From the NCBI GenBank assembly GCA_965223035.1, contig OZ244980.1, positions 2,542,001-2,606,000 on the forward strand: a stretch of DNA of 64,000 bases, in the 5' to 3' direction. Shown here piece by piece: positions 1 to 8,945 of the stretch. The number at the start of each line of letters is the position of its first letter. The first letter of the stretch is position 1. The notes beneath the pieces were generated by a model. The model was not told where the DNA came from. It was given only the letters and a program-made list of their open reading frames with translations, and did no database searches. The position numbers and the translations under genes were made by a program. Source of the DNA: CAMDPA01 sp965223035. Lineage in GTDB: Bacteria; Pseudomonadota; Alphaproteobacteria; Rhizobiales; Hyphomicrobiaceae.

Positions 1-914
1 TGACATCGAAGGCGATTGACGGCAAGGAACGCTACCAGACCGATCCCAAGTCGCCGTTGCTCATTACCAACCGGGATCGCACCACCGGCGCGACGCTGTC
101 GGGCAAGATCGCCAAGCGACATGGCCATGCGGGGCTCCCGGAGGATACCATTTGGTTGACCTTCAAAGGGATTGCCGGACAAAGCTTCGGCGCTTGGGCC
201 GCGCGCGGTGTAACGCTCGACCTGATCGGTGAGGCCAATGACTACGTTGGCAAGGGCTTGTCGGGCGGCAAGTTGATCGTGCGACCAGATCCGCAGTCAG
301 GCATTGCGCCGGAGGAAAGTATCATCGTCGGTAACACCGTGCTTTATGGCGCGATCACTGGGGAATGCTATTTCCGCGGCATTGCCGGCGAGCGCTTCGC
401 GGTGCGCAACTCCGGCGCGATTGCCGTGGTCGAAGGCACCGGCGATCACGGGTGCGAATATATGACCGGCGGTGTCGTGGTGGTGTTGGGTCCTACCGGG
501 CGCAACTTTGCCGCCGGCATGTCGGGAGGCATCGCCTATGTGCTGGATGAGGCCGACGACTTTGCCCAGCGCTGCAATCTGGCGATGATCGATCTGGAGC
601 CGATCGCCGCGGAGGAAGAGGTGATGACCCGGTTGGAAGGCTTGAGCGGTGACCTTGAATCGCATGGTCTGGTGGATGTCATGGGTGATATGACCCAACA
701 GGACGCCGAGCGCTTACATCGCCTCATCACCCGACACATGCATTACACCAATTCGGCCAAAGCCGAGATGATCTTGTCGGACTGGCAGGCTTGGCTGCCC
801 AAGTTCAAAAAGGTCATGCCGGTGGAATACCGCGAGGCGCTCAAGCAGATTTCGGTGGTCCAAGCCGCCGACACGACCGGTTTTAATGTGCTGGAAATCG
901 GTGTGCGGACCTAG
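1..914 (+). CDS. gltB: Glutamate synthase large subunit, C-terminal part (5' truncated by window)
   Basis: The reading frame is open from the first bases of the window, so the true start lies outside. What remains is the C-terminal glutamine-rich beta-helix (GXGXG) domain of the GOGAT alpha subunit, seen in the runs GQSFGAW, NDYVGKGLSGGKLIV, GERFAVRNSGA, GDHGCEYMTGG and NFAAGMSGGIAYVLD. The enzyme converts glutamine plus 2-oxoglutarate into two glutamates in the cytoplasm. The amidotransferase and FMN/3Fe-4S parts are not visible here. The next gene, 102 bp downstream on the same strand, is the partner small subunit, which supports the call. Confidence 0.95.
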   Translation, partial: TSKAIDGKERYQTDPKSPLLITNRDRTTGATLSGKIAKRHGHAGLPEDTIWLTFKGIAGQSFGAWAARGVTLDLIGEANDYVGKGLSGGKLIVRPDPQSGIAPEESIIVGNTVLYGAITGECYFRGIAGERFAVRNSGAIAVVEGTGDHGCEYMTGGVVVVLGPTGRNFAAGMSGGIAYVLDEADDFAQRCNLAMIDLEPIAAEEEVMTRLEGLSGDLESHGLVDVMGDMTQQDAERLHRLITRHMHYTNSAKAEMILSDWQAWLPKFKKVMPVEYREALKQISVVQAADTTGFNVLEIGVRT

Positions 915-927
915 GCTTAAGGATCGG

Positions 928-955
928 GTTCCGCGTGCCGCCTCGAGCGCGGAAC
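928..955 (+). promoter_or_regulatory. Intercistronic hairpin between gltB and gltD
   Basis: GTTCCGCG at 928-935 pairs perfectly with CGCGGAAC at 948-955 around a 12-nt loop. No T-run follows, so this does not look like an intrinsic terminator. It may stabilise the upstream message or tune expression between the two subunit genes. That role is inference. Confidence 0.35.
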
Positions 956-1016
956 GTCGCTATGCGCTAGCCGGAAGGTCGGACGGCAGAATTCTTTGAA
1001 TCAGTAAGGCAGCAAG

Positions 1017-2456
1017 ATGGGAAAGATCACCGGCTTCATGGAGTTTGAGCGCGCCGATCGAGCCTGTGAGCCGGTTGAGACGCGCATCAAACACTGGCGT
1101 GAGTTCGTCCAGGCGATGCCGGAGCCGGAGATCAAAAACCAGGCGGCGCGCTGCATGGACTGTGGGATTCCCTATTGCCATACGGGCTGTCCGATCCACA
1201 ATCAAATTCCCGATTGGAATGACCTGGTGTTCCATAGCGATTGGCAAAGAGCCGCGCAAAACTTGCATTCAACCAACAACTTCCCGGAAATGACGGGGCG
1301 GGTGTGCCCGGCCCCGTGTGAGGCTGCGTGTACGCTCAACATTGAGAATGTCCCGGTCGCCATCAAGTCGATCGAGTGCGCCATCGCCGATCGGGCCATT
1401 GCACAGGGATGGGTGGGACCGCAGCCGGCCGAGGTGCCAACTGGCAAGCGCGTCGCCGTGGTTGGCTCAGGGCCGGCCGGATTGGCGGCGGCTCAACAAC
1501 TGGCACGGGTTGGTCACGAGGTTCATGTCTACGAGAAGCAAGCTAAGCCGGGCGGCTTGTTGCGCTATGGTATTCCCGATTTCAAAATGGAAAAGTCGAT
1601 TGTCGACGTGCGCGTACGACAGATGGAGGCGGAGGGCGTGACGTTCCATTGCAATGTCGTCGTCGGCAAGGACGTGATGGCGAAGACCCTGGAGCGCGAG
1701 CACGACGCGGTGTTGTTGGCCGGGGGGTCGGAAAAAGCGTTCGATTTGTTCAAGGATGCGCCGGGACGTGACCTCGACGGGTTGCATTTTGCCATGTCGT
1801 TTCTGCCCCAGCAAAACCGCCGGGTTGCCGGTGAGAAACAGCCGCCCAAGACCAGGCCGATCTCCGCGGAGGGCAAGCACGTTGTTGTGATCGGCGGCGG
1901 CGATACCGGCTCGGACTGCATCGGCACCAGCTTTCGCCAGGGCGCCAAGAGCGTCACCCAGCTGGAGATCATGCCGCAGCCGCCTGAGTTGGAGGACAAG
2001 GCGCTCAGCTGGCCGCATTGGCCGGTCAAGCTGCGCGTTTCCACCAGTCAAGCGGAGGGCGCAAAGGTCGAATACTCGATCTCGACCACCGGTTTTGTCG
2101 GCGAGGACGGCAAGGTGACGGCGCTCAGCTATGTGCGCGTCGACGACAAACTACAGCCGATTGCCGGTAGCGAAGGGCAGATGCCGGCGGACTTGGTGCT
2201 GTTTGCCATGGGTTTTTCTGGCCCGATCGAGACCGATTTGGTGAAAGAGTTGGGCCTCGACGTCGTGCCGCGCGGGCGTTTTCAAGGCTTGGATGCTGAT
2301 GAGCGGGACTACCGTGTCAAAGGACACAGGCGGTTGTTCGCTGCCGGCGATATCCGCCGTGGGCAATCGCTGGTGGTGTGGGCGATCCGCGAGGGTCGGC
2401 AGGCCGCAGCCGCGATCGATCGGTATTTGATGGGACGCACCGACCTGCCCCGGTGA
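1017..2456 (+). CDS. gltD: Glutamate synthase small subunit (NADPH-dependent)
   Basis: This 479-residue protein has the usual length and layout of GltD. An N-terminal double 4Fe-4S cysteine region carries CMDCGIPYC, CHTGCP and CPAPCEAAC. A first nucleotide-binding Rossmann motif reads VAVVGSGPAGLAAA near residue 145, and a second reads VVIGGGDTGSDC near residue 290. The subunit passes electrons from NADPH through FAD and the iron-sulfur clusters to GltB. The ATG at 1017 is preceded by a purine-rich AAGGCAGCAAG stretch and fits the family N-terminus (MGKITGF). It is the second gene of the glt pair. Confidence 0.96.
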   Translation: MGKITGFMEFERADRACEPVETRIKHWREFVQAMPEPEIKNQAARCMDCGIPYCHTGCPIHNQIPDWNDLVFHSDWQRAAQNLHSTNNFPEMTGRVCPAPCEAACTLNIENVPVAIKSIECAIADRAIAQGWVGPQPAEVPTGKRVAVVGSGPAGLAAAQQLARVGHEVHVYEKQAKPGGLLRYGIPDFKMEKSIVDVRVRQMEAEGVTFHCNVVVGKDVMAKTLEREHDAVLLAGGSEKAFDLFKDAPGRDLDGLHFAMSFLPQQNRRVAGEKQPPKTRPISAEGKHVVVIGGGDTGSDCIGTSFRQGAKSVTQLEIMPQPPELEDKALSWPHWPVKLRVSTSQAEGAKVEYSISTTGFVGEDGKVTALSYVRVDDKLQPIAGSEGQMPADLVLFAMGFSGPIETDLVKELGLDVVPRGRFQGLDADERDYRVKGHRRLFAAGDIRRGQSLVVWAIREGRQAAAAIDRYLMGRTDLPR

Positions 2457-2629
2457 GCGTTGCGTAGCGCCGTGGCGTGTCGTCCGAGAGCGGCGGTCGG
2501 CAGACGGCTGCGCGGCTGCTTGGAGCCGTCATGGCATCCGATGGAGCAGTTCTCACCGGCGTTTCCATAACGCTGACGTCACCGCACGCGCAAGGCCTTG
2601 ATCAGAGCGTTTCGGTGTGTGTTGGTAGC

Positions 2630-2680
2630 ATCCCGCCCCTCCCCCAGCCTTCGGATGGCACGGTGATGTGGCCGGGCGGG
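2630..2680. repeat. Family B GC-rich inverted repeat, copy 1
   Basis: A CCCGCCCCTCCCCC arm is followed about 40 nt later by a GTGGCCGGGCGGG arm. The same arms recur at seven other spacers in the window. It occupies the 302-bp gltD downstream spacer together with a family A element, and no gene is seen in that spacer. Confidence 0.5.
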
Positions 2681-2698
2681 AGAGCCGGGCCGGCCAGG

Positions 2699-2761
2699 CT
2701 AGATCATCGCGCCTTAAATCGGAACCGCAAAGCCGGTTCCGATTTAAGGCAGGTTGCTCTA
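2699..2761. repeat. Family A palindromic element, copy 1 (short form)
   Basis: The element begins CTAGATCATCGCGCC and ends GCAGGTTGCTCTA. Its core is a perfect 17-bp stem, GCCTTAAATCGGAACCG pairing with its complement across a 6-nt CAAAGC loop. The right edge supplies the UAG stop codon (2759-2761, minus strand) of the adjacent hypothetical gene. Confidence 0.8.
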
Positions 2762-3424
2762 ATCGGCGTTGGGTGGACATGAATTGGAGCACAGCGAGAT
2801 GTCGGCAGATGGATGCAGCAAAGGCCGATAGCCGGACCTCAACGCGCTGGCGAGGCTTGGCGGCGTGAGCACGATCACGTCGCGATCGAGTTCAACGCTG
2901 ACGATCGGTCCGTAACCGTCCCAAGACCAAACCCTGAGCCCATTTGGGGTCACCAGATAGATTACGCCGTCGCCAGCTAGTTTGACCATCGCGGCAGGCG
3001 GTACCGCGCCAAGCTTGGCTACCCAAGTGCGCTTTGTCCCGGCCTCATCCAGCCGCTCGGCGTGCAGCTGGCGATCGATCATCTCCGCGGACCAGTCAGC
3101 TGGCGAGTCGGTTGGCCGCGGCCAATGCCGCGCCAATGAGCGTGCAGCCGAACGGCGGCATTCAAAGCAAGGTCGATGGCCGGCGGCCAACGCGGTCGCT
3201 TCGTCGAGAAAAAACAGTTCGGTATAACGGCGCGGCGCCATGACCGTGCGTCGCCGACCTCTGAAGGCGAGGAGGCAGGCGATCCACCGGCGAGTGACCG
3301 ATCGGCGGCGACCCAGCGTCCGATCGTTGTGATGCAGGCAGCCGCCGCGGTTGCCCATCAACAGGCCCCTTGCCGCCACCGCGACGATGTCGCCCTCCGG
3401 CGTGACTCGATTTTGCAGCGGCAT
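2759..3424 (-). CDS. Conserved hypothetical protein with an Ada-like cysteine motif
   Basis: This 221-residue protein resembles a hypothetical family I recall from alphaproteobacteria, with the run MPLQNRVTPEGDIVA at the start and RYTELFFLDEATALAAGHRP in the middle. The following CFECRR resembles the zinc-binding GYRPCKRC segment of Ada-type domains, which hints at a small metal site but does not prove a function. There is no signal peptide or membrane segment. The C-terminal end (about the last ten residues) runs into the flanking repeat, whose CTAG edge provides the stop, so the tail may have been altered by the insertion. Function is unknown. Confidence 0.7.
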   Translation of the reverse strand: MPLQNRVTPEGDIVAVAARGLLMGNRGGCLHHNDRTLGRRRSVTRRWIACLLAFRGRRRTVMAPRRYTELFFLDEATALAAGHRPCFECRRSAARSLARHWPRPTDSPADWSAEMIDRQLHAERLDEAGTKRTWVAKLGAVPPAAMVKLAGDGVIYLVTPNGLRVWSWDGYGPIVSVELDRDVIVLTPPSLASALRSGYRPLLHPSADISLCSNSCPPNAD

Positions 3425-3621
3425 CTGATGACATCAGTCCAAGGCTCTGCCGCACCTCGAGAAATGTCGAGGATACTGCAGAAAAGATCTGTACGATATT
3501 ACCACGGCGCTGATTAGAATCCTGTGTTTCTTATCCATACCAGTAATGAGGCAAATTCGCACGCCGCAAAAAGGAAAACTGTCCAATTCTATTATAATTC
3601 ACAACTTTGCACGCGATTAAT

Positions 3622-3645
3622 CTACAGTCAAAACTACAGTCAAAA
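3622..3645 (+). promoter_or_regulatory. Perfect 12-bp tandem direct repeat upstream of a porin gene
   Basis: CTACAGTCAAAA occurs twice head to tail (3622-3633 and 3634-3645) in an AT-rich leader 77 bp before the porin start. A TATAAT box lies at 3593-3598 but no good -35 box sits at the right distance. The pair could be a dimeric regulator site, which is inference. Confidence 0.45.
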
Positions 3646-3722
3646 ATGCAAATTTCTTGAAACCAGGCCCCGGGAGAGTAGGCGAATTCGAGTTTCTGAA
3701 TTTCGTTATAGGATGAATGCTA

Positions 3723-4589
3723 ATGAGCAAACGTTTGGCGTTCCTAAGATATTATTCAGGCGCGGCCTTGGTGCTGGCTGCAGCGTGGATCGGGGCGGCG
3801 TCGCCTGCGGTGGCCCAATGGCGGATGATGAACTCGGAGCCCGGGCGGGTGGATTGGACAGGGTTCTATGTAGGTGCCAGCGGCGGCTGGGTTTGGACCG
3901 ACGCCAACGTCAAGCATTCGCTTGAGGGCAAGCACTATCGGTCATCTGTGAACAAGAAGAAGCTCGAATTGCCCTATACCCTTAGCGACAAGGGCTTCGT
4001 CGGCGGCATCCAGGCAGGGTTCAACTGGCAGCTGGGCGCCTACGTGCTCGGCGTTGAGGCGGATCTCAATTATTTGCGCGCAGAGCTCCAACGTGGGCGG
4101 ACGATGGCGCTCGATCCTATTCGGCTGCTACCGAATGATGCCTTGAAAACGTCGATCCATGAGACGTTGAAAGCCAAGCATTTGTTTTCGCTGAGGGCCC
4201 GCCTGGGCATGGAGTCGGACGGGATGCTGATCTATGGCACAGGCGGCTTGGCCTATACCAAATTGGAATACCGTTTTCTCGGTCAAACCTGGTACAAGGA
4301 CGAGGAGATGGAGCCGTGTTTCGGCGACGGAGGCTACTATTGTGCAAGCGGTGGGTCCTCCGGCTACAAGCCCGGTTGGGTGATCGGTGGCGGGGTCGAA
4401 TGGGCGTTGGACGGCAACTGGTCGCTGAAGGCGGAATACCTGATGTTTGACTTTAGCGAGCTGTCGGTGGTGAGCAAGCAATATGTGGGTGGACGCGGCC
4501 ACGCCAAGAAAATCAAGGGCACAGACATCAAGCATAAATCGCACATGAAGCTGGAGATCGCCCGCATCGGTGTGAACTATCGTTTCTGA
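3723..4589 (+). CDS. Outer-membrane beta-barrel porin (Omp25/Omp31-like)
   Basis: The protein of about 288 residues starts with a signal peptide (basic start, hydrophobic ALVLAAAWIGAA, likely cleavage after SPAVA). The mature start carries the WTGFYVGASGGW run typical of the Omp25/Omp31 and opacity-type 8-stranded barrel family. Repeated alternating strands follow, and the C-terminus ends IGVNYRF, a classic outer-membrane assembly signal with terminal Phe. An ATG at 3717 is also in frame, but the ATG at 3723 sits 9 nt after AGGA and is preferred. Codons such as AAG and AAT are frequent in the first third. A paralogue lies 817 bp downstream. Likely an abundant structural or pore protein. Confidence 0.85.
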   Translation: MSKRLAFLRYYSGAALVLAAAWIGAASPAVAQWRMMNSEPGRVDWTGFYVGASGGWVWTDANVKHSLEGKHYRSSVNKKKLELPYTLSDKGFVGGIQAGFNWQLGAYVLGVEADLNYLRAELQRGRTMALDPIRLLPNDALKTSIHETLKAKHLFSLRARLGMESDGMLIYGTGGLAYTKLEYRFLGQTWYKDEEMEPCFGDGGYYCASGGSSGYKPGWVIGGGVEWALDGNWSLKAEYLMFDFSELSVVSKQYVGGRGHAKKIKGTDIKHKSHMKLEIARIGVNYRF

Positions 4590-5406
4590 TCGGCCCGCTG
4601 CGCGCCAAACCAGTTTACATCGATGCTCAGCGAGGACCTTTGGTCAGGGTGCTGATCACCCAACGGCTAGCGTCCAGCCCCGGCGACGCGCAAGCTCCGC
4701 TTGCGTGGGCTGAGTGTCGCGTCCGGTCAACGGCAATAGCATTTCAGTGTTGGCTGGACCCATCCCGCTGCCCGACGAGGCCGCTCGCCAACGTGCCAAG
4801 GGCTGGTCAGGTGGCGAGCGGGATGCGTCCGGCACACTCTGACACGCTTGAGATCCGAGCGGTCAGAGGATCGGGCCGGTCGGCAAACTGACGTGATGAC
4901 CAAGCCTGAAGCGCATCGATGAACCAACATCCTGATCCCACCGCGGGCGGGTGTCATACGATTGTTGGCTTCCGGTTGGCGGTCAGTTCTAAAGATATGT
5001 ATTCCGTTAATACGAATACAGATGAAATTCGCTAAAGTGGTCTGCCAGCACGCCGCGTTGCACAGGGAGCTGACATCGATAACGCCGGTGCGGCGCGCCT
5101 GAGTGACGATGACACCGAAAAAAGAATGACGTATCGCGCCCATAAGTTGATGGCCACAGGTTGCTGCACTTGGTGTAGGTTGGCAACATCTGTGTACGAA
5201 AGATAGCTGAACGTTGGAAATAAGTTGTCAGTCAGTAAGCTGACGCTACATTGCTCAGTGTCATCACCGCAGTGAAGGTATTCTAGGCCGTCAACAAGTG
5301 TGGCCAACTGTGGCGAAGAGGAACAATGCCTGCGCTGCTGTCAACGGCCTGTGGCCGAACGCGGACGTGAACGGCAGACTTGATACTGAGCCAGGGAGAA
5401 TGACAA
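4590..5406. other. 817-bp spacer between the two porin genes
   Basis: Several short overlapping frames occur but none has family-like features or a convincing ribosome site. The part from about 4980 to 5290 is AT-richer than its surroundings and may hold the promoter of the second porin. A family B repeat lies at 4761-4825. I see no other structure. Confidence 0.4.
4761..4825. repeat. Family B inverted repeat, copy 2
   Basis: The ends are perfect 9-bp inverted repeats: CATCCCGCT at 4761-4769 and AGCGGGATG at 4817-4825. The inner sequence is more diverged than in the other copies. Confidence 0.5.
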
Positions 5407-6255
5407 ATGACCTTACGGTCGAGATATCTTGGTCCGTTAGCCTGTTCAGCCGCCATGATCATGCCGGCGTCGGCGGCATTGGCCGGCGGAGGCTTGAAGG
5501 ATGCGCCGGTGGCGCCGGTCAACTGGACGGGCTTTTATGCCGGTGCCAACATTGGCTACGCGTGGGCCGAGAGTGGCCAATCGAGAACCTTGGTCGGCGA
5601 TCTGTTCAAAGATTCAGGCTACCAGGGCAGAACAGATGAGTGGAGCATCTCCGACCGGGGGTTGAATGGTGGTGTTCAAGCCGGCTACAACTGGCAAACT
5701 GGCGGGCTGGTTTTCGGTATCGAAGCTGACCTCAACTTTGTGAAGGCAAAGCCTGAGCAATCGAATGTCCTGACGCTGCGGAGCGCGGCTGGCGTCAATC
5801 CACCGATTACCGTAGCGGCGCGTGACAAGAATAAGGCCAGCGTGGATTACTTCGCAACGCTGCGCGGGCGGCTCGGGTTTGCAACGAACGCGCTGTTGAT
5901 CTATGCGACCGGTGGACTTGCCTACGCTAAAGTCGATCACAGTTTCTCCCAAAGTTTTCACATAGCCAATACCGGCACACCATGTGTATCAGCCCTCTTA
6001 TCTATGTGCATGCAAGGGAGTAAATCGAGCAATAAGGCTGGCTGGGTGCTTGGCGGCGGTGCCGAGGTGGCGCTGAGTCAGAATTGGTCGCTAAAGGCGG
6101 AGTACCTTTATACAAAGTTTGGAAAAATCTCGTCTGAGAGCCTTGGTGAAGTTGACGCGGGGCCAATTCGGGTGAAACTGCCAAGCAGCAAGGTTAGCCG
6201 TTCGGCAGATTTGGAGCTGCAAACGGTTCGCGTGGGCGTCAATTACAGGTTCTGA
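5407..6255 (+). CDS. Outer-membrane beta-barrel porin, paralogue of the preceding one
   Basis: This 282-residue protein has the same plan as the gene at 3723: a signal peptide ending near ALAGG, the WTGFYAGANIGYAW run at the mature start, strand-rich body (FGIEADLNF, LLIYATGGLAY, SLKAEYLYTKFG) and the terminal VGVNYRF. The start ATG follows AGGGAGAATGACAA, giving a good ribosome site. The two cysteines in an extracellular-loop-like region (CVSALLSMC) are a feature also present, with different spacing, in the paralogue (CFGDGGYYC). The tandem arrangement suggests gene duplication with separate promoters. Confidence 0.87.
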   Translation: MTLRSRYLGPLACSAAMIMPASAALAGGGLKDAPVAPVNWTGFYAGANIGYAWAESGQSRTLVGDLFKDSGYQGRTDEWSISDRGLNGGVQAGYNWQTGGLVFGIEADLNFVKAKPEQSNVLTLRSAAGVNPPITVAARDKNKASVDYFATLRGRLGFATNALLIYATGGLAYAKVDHSFSQSFHIANTGTPCVSALLSMCMQGSKSSNKAGWVLGGGAEVALSQNWSLKAEYLYTKFGKISSESLGEVDAGPIRVKLPSSKVSRSADLELQTVRVGVNYRF

Positions 6256-6767
6256 CAACAAGACCCGCCCAGCGTCCTCACCTCGGCGCCGTCGTTGCCG
6301 CCGATCCCGACCGGAAGCTGGCGTTTTGTGGTGGTGTGAGGCTTCGACTGAAGGGTTGTTGGGTGGCGGCGGGGAATTGTGCCAAATCGGGTCTGGCGCT
6401 GCTGTGCTGACCTTCGTGAGGGCGATGCCGGGGGCTGTTGCGTTTGACCCCCGCTCCCCTCGTTAACCGGCTCTCCACGATAATCGGCTCTCGACAATCA
6501 GATGGCGGCGGTCCGGCGTCGCTAGCCGGCTTAAACCGGCCGCCCTACCGTTGGGTGTGGTGATGATAGGCCGGTAAAGCGCTGCCAGCGAAGCGTCGAG
6601 CAGGCGCATTGCCGGCGGCGCTATCGTTTTCTGCGAAGTGTCCGCTTGCGCCAATCTGCCGCCAGCGCACCGGCTTGATTGCCCTGACTCGGCTGCCTTG
6701 ACTCCGCTGCCTTGACTCCGCTGCCGGCATTGGTCACGTTTTATTCAAGCGTGAGGAGCGGTCTGCC
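6256..6767. other. 512-bp spacer with a short tandem repeat
   Basis: No gene is supported. Near its end, three copies of a 14-bp unit TGACTCCGCTGCCT lie at 6685-6726, the first with a single change. They finish 26 bp before the ribosome site of the cyclodeaminase-like gene. Confidence 0.4.
6685..6726 (+). repeat. 14-bp tandem repeat, three copies
   Basis: Units at 6685-6698, 6699-6712 and 6713-6726 differ by one or two bases. It is one of several 12-18 bp tandem repeats found just upstream of genes in this window. Confidence 0.75.
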
Positions 6768-7796
6768 GTGGTAGCGACCGGCCGCGCTTGTTTGCGTGTT
6801 CGACGAACTGAACCGTCTACGATGACCCTTTTGCTCAGCCATGACGACGTGCGCGCATCGGTGACGATGGCCGGTGCCATCGAAGCCATGGAGGCCGGGT
6901 TTTTGGAGGAGGGTGAGGGCCACACCAGGATGCCGGCGCGGACCAATATTGGCGCCGGCAAAGGTTGGCTTCGCGTCGGCCCCGTCGTCATGGAGCAATC
7001 CGGTTGGATGGGGTTTAAGGCCATGAACCTGGCACCGGGGCACGGCGTGCGCTACCAGGTGCACCTTTACACCATCGCATCGGGCGCGCTCGAGGCGATC
7101 ATGGACGCTCAGTACCTGACCACGCTGAGGACGGGTGCGACCAGCGCAGTGGCCACGCGGCGGCTAGCGAACCCTGGTCCGTGCAGTGTGGCGTTGTTGG
7201 GCTCCGGCGCCGAGGCCGTAGCGCAACTCGAAGCGATGCACTGCGCGGGCTTTGTGCGGTCGGCAAAAGTCTTCAGCCCAACCGCGGCCAACCGCGAAAA
7301 CCTGGCCCAGCGATGTCGTGCTGAAATGGGGATCGAGGTGGCGGCGGTGTCCAGTGCGGAAGCGGCGGTCGACGGGGCGCAGTTGGTGTTGGCAGCGGTC
7401 AAATCAGGCGCCAGCGTGTTCTTCGGCCGCTGGCTGAAACCCGGCATGCACGTCAACTCGGTGGGCACCGCGCGCCGGGACCAGCGCGAAATCGATCCCG
7501 AGACATTCGCCCGCTCGACGCGCATCGCCGTCGATACGCGTGAAGGTGTTTTCAGTGAGGCCGGTGATGCTGTTGCCGCAGCTGAGGTGTTGGCGCCCGA
7601 CGATGTCAGCGAGTTGGCCGAGATCGTCGCCGGCCGGCGATCGGGGCGGCAATCCGCGACCGAGATAACCTTGTTCAAATCAGTGGGGACCGGGATCCAA
7701 GACATTGCCTTGGCCGCCATGATCTTCACCCGCGCCAAGGCACTCGGCTTGGGTACGCAGATCGGGGAGTTCCCTTTTCTGAAGAAAGGTCGGTGA
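6768..7796 (+). CDS. Ornithine cyclodeaminase / mu-crystallin family protein
   Basis: Members of this family are cytoplasmic NAD(P)-dependent enzymes acting on amino or imino acids (ornithine cyclodeaminase, alanine dehydrogenase, ketimine reductase). Visible marks are MGFKAMNL, the LRTGATSAVATRRLA segment and the dinucleotide site VALLGSGAEAVAQLEAM near residue 150. The C-terminal SVGTGIQDIALAA run is also typical. GTG at 6768 has GAGGAG 9 nt upstream. The alternative ATG at 6822 fits the family N-terminus better (MTLLLSHDDV) but lacks a ribosome site. The true substrate cannot be told. The next gene follows immediately, so the two are probably co-transcribed. Confidence 0.85.
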   Translation: MVATGRACLRVRRTEPSTMTLLLSHDDVRASVTMAGAIEAMEAGFLEEGEGHTRMPARTNIGAGKGWLRVGPVVMEQSGWMGFKAMNLAPGHGVRYQVHLYTIASGALEAIMDAQYLTTLRTGATSAVATRRLANPGPCSVALLGSGAEAVAQLEAMHCAGFVRSAKVFSPTAANRENLAQRCRAEMGIEVAAVSSAEAAVDGAQLVLAAVKSGASVFFGRWLKPGMHVNSVGTARRDQREIDPETFARSTRIAVDTREGVFSEAGDAVAAAEVLAPDDVSELAEIVAGRRSGRQSATEITLFKSVGTGIQDIALAAMIFTRAKALGLGTQIGEFPFLKKGR

Positions 7797-7798
7797 CA

Positions 7799-8131
7799 AT
7801 GTCACAGGCGTCGCCAACAGGCAAACGAACCCCAGTCGAGGTGCTGGCGGGCGTCAGCCCGGAGGCCAGTCGAGCGTTCCAGGAGCTACGCAAGGCCGTG
7901 CTCAGCGCCGGCCCGTTGGACCACCCCACCTGCGAATTGATCGTGCTCGGCGCCATGGTGACGGCCGGCAATGAGGCCAGCTTCAAGACGCATGCGCGTC
8001 GCCTTGTAAAGGAAGGTGTGGCACCGGCTGCCCTGCGTCAAGCCGTGCTCGTCACGTTTGCGGCCACGACGACGTTCAGCGCCGTCATTGCGGGCTTGCG
8101 CTGGGTCGATGACGTTGTCGCCGAAAGCTGA
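7799..8131 (+). CDS. Carboxymuconolactone decarboxylase / AhpD-like family protein
   Basis: This 110-residue protein matches the small all-helical CMD fold: ELIVLGAMVTAGNEASFKTH, followed by a helix with G-V-A-P-A-A-L-R-Q-A-V-L and a third helix. The CxxC pair of AhpD peroxidase members is absent, so a thiol-peroxidase role is unlikely. An in-frame GTG at 7793 overlaps the previous stop codon, but the ATG at 7799 sits 10 nt after AAAGG. The tight coupling to the cyclodeaminase-like gene suggests one small catabolic operon. Confidence 0.75.
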   Translation: MSQASPTGKRTPVEVLAGVSPEASRAFQELRKAVLSAGPLDHPTCELIVLGAMVTAGNEASFKTHARRLVKEGVAPAALRQAVLVTFAATTTFSAVIAGLRWVDDVVAES

Positions 8132-8137
8132 ATGCGG

Positions 8138-8155
8138 CGCCGACCGATGTCGGCG
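8138..8155 (+). other. Short perfect hairpin
   Basis: CGCCGAC (8138-8144) pairs with GTCGGCG (8149-8155) across a CGAT tetraloop just after the CMD-like gene. There is no T-run. It could protect the 3' end of the upstream message. Confidence 0.35.
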
Positions 8156-8252
8156 GCGTCCCCAACAGGACCGACAACCCGTCGATTGACCGCGTGCCGT
8201 GTCGGGTGCAGCCTCGTTGACGTTGAGGCCAACGACAACCCGGAGCGCCGCC

Positions 8253-8678
8253 ATGACGCTACCCTTCAAAATTCTCGATATTGACCATGTCGTGCTGCGC
8301 GCTTCGGATCCTGCGCGCCTGGAGGCGTTCTACACGGACGTGTTGGGCTGTCCGCTGGATCGGCGCCAGGAGCGGATTTCGCTCACGCAGCTGCGCGCCG
8401 GTCGCGCGCAAATCGACATCGTCCCGCGCCACGACGGCAGCGCCGATGGCGACCCAGTCCCGGGGCCGTCCCAAGATCGCAACATGCAGCATTTCTGCCT
8501 GCGCATCGATCCGTTCAATCCCGATGCCATCCGGCGTCACCTGGACGCGCACGGCGTTGCCTATGGTGAGGTAACAAGCCGGTACGGGGCCGATGGCCAT
8601 GGGCCATCGATTTACGTGACAGACCCGGAGGGCAATGAGGTCGAACTCAAAGGCCCCCCGGACGGATCGCGCACATGA
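8253..8678 (+). CDS. VOC-family (glyoxalase/dioxygenase fold) protein
   Basis: The 141-residue protein shows two beta-alpha-beta-beta-beta halves. Metal-ligand candidates are the His of IDHVVLRA, the His of MQHFCLRI and the Glu of NEVELK, the usual His/His/Glu pattern of the vicinal oxygen chelate superfamily. A frame continues upstream to 8199, but ATG 8253 follows CGGAG with 7 nt spacing and fits the family start. It follows the CMD-like gene on the same strand and may act with it in a degradation step. The substrate is unknown. Confidence 0.82.
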   Translation: MTLPFKILDIDHVVLRASDPARLEAFYTDVLGCPLDRRQERISLTQLRAGRAQIDIVPRHDGSADGDPVPGPSQDRNMQHFCLRIDPFNPDAIRRHLDAHGVAYGEVTSRYGADGHGPSIYVTDPEGNEVELKGPPDGSRT

Positions 8679-8945
8679 TGTCATTATCGACAGATTAAGC
8701 GGCGTGACTGCGCTCCAGTCATGGCGCGTAAAGCCAGCCCGTGACCGGCAGTGATCGCTCGATGCCGCAGTGTCGGGCGATATTCCAAGGTGCTGGCCAA
8801 GGTGGTGGCGTGAACGTGCAATTGGTAGCGATTGATTGTCTCCTGTTAGCAATTGGCAAGTGGCGCTTTCAATTCCGTGATCCGCGTATTTTCTGCTATC
8901 GGGGGGCGTTCTCCGGTAGGCGAAGCGAGTTAGCGACGCAGTCGT

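Noticed and set aside
5032..5307. Minus-strand 91-codon frame between the porin genes
   Set aside because: No ribosome site, no family features, and it lies in the probable promoter region of the second porin.
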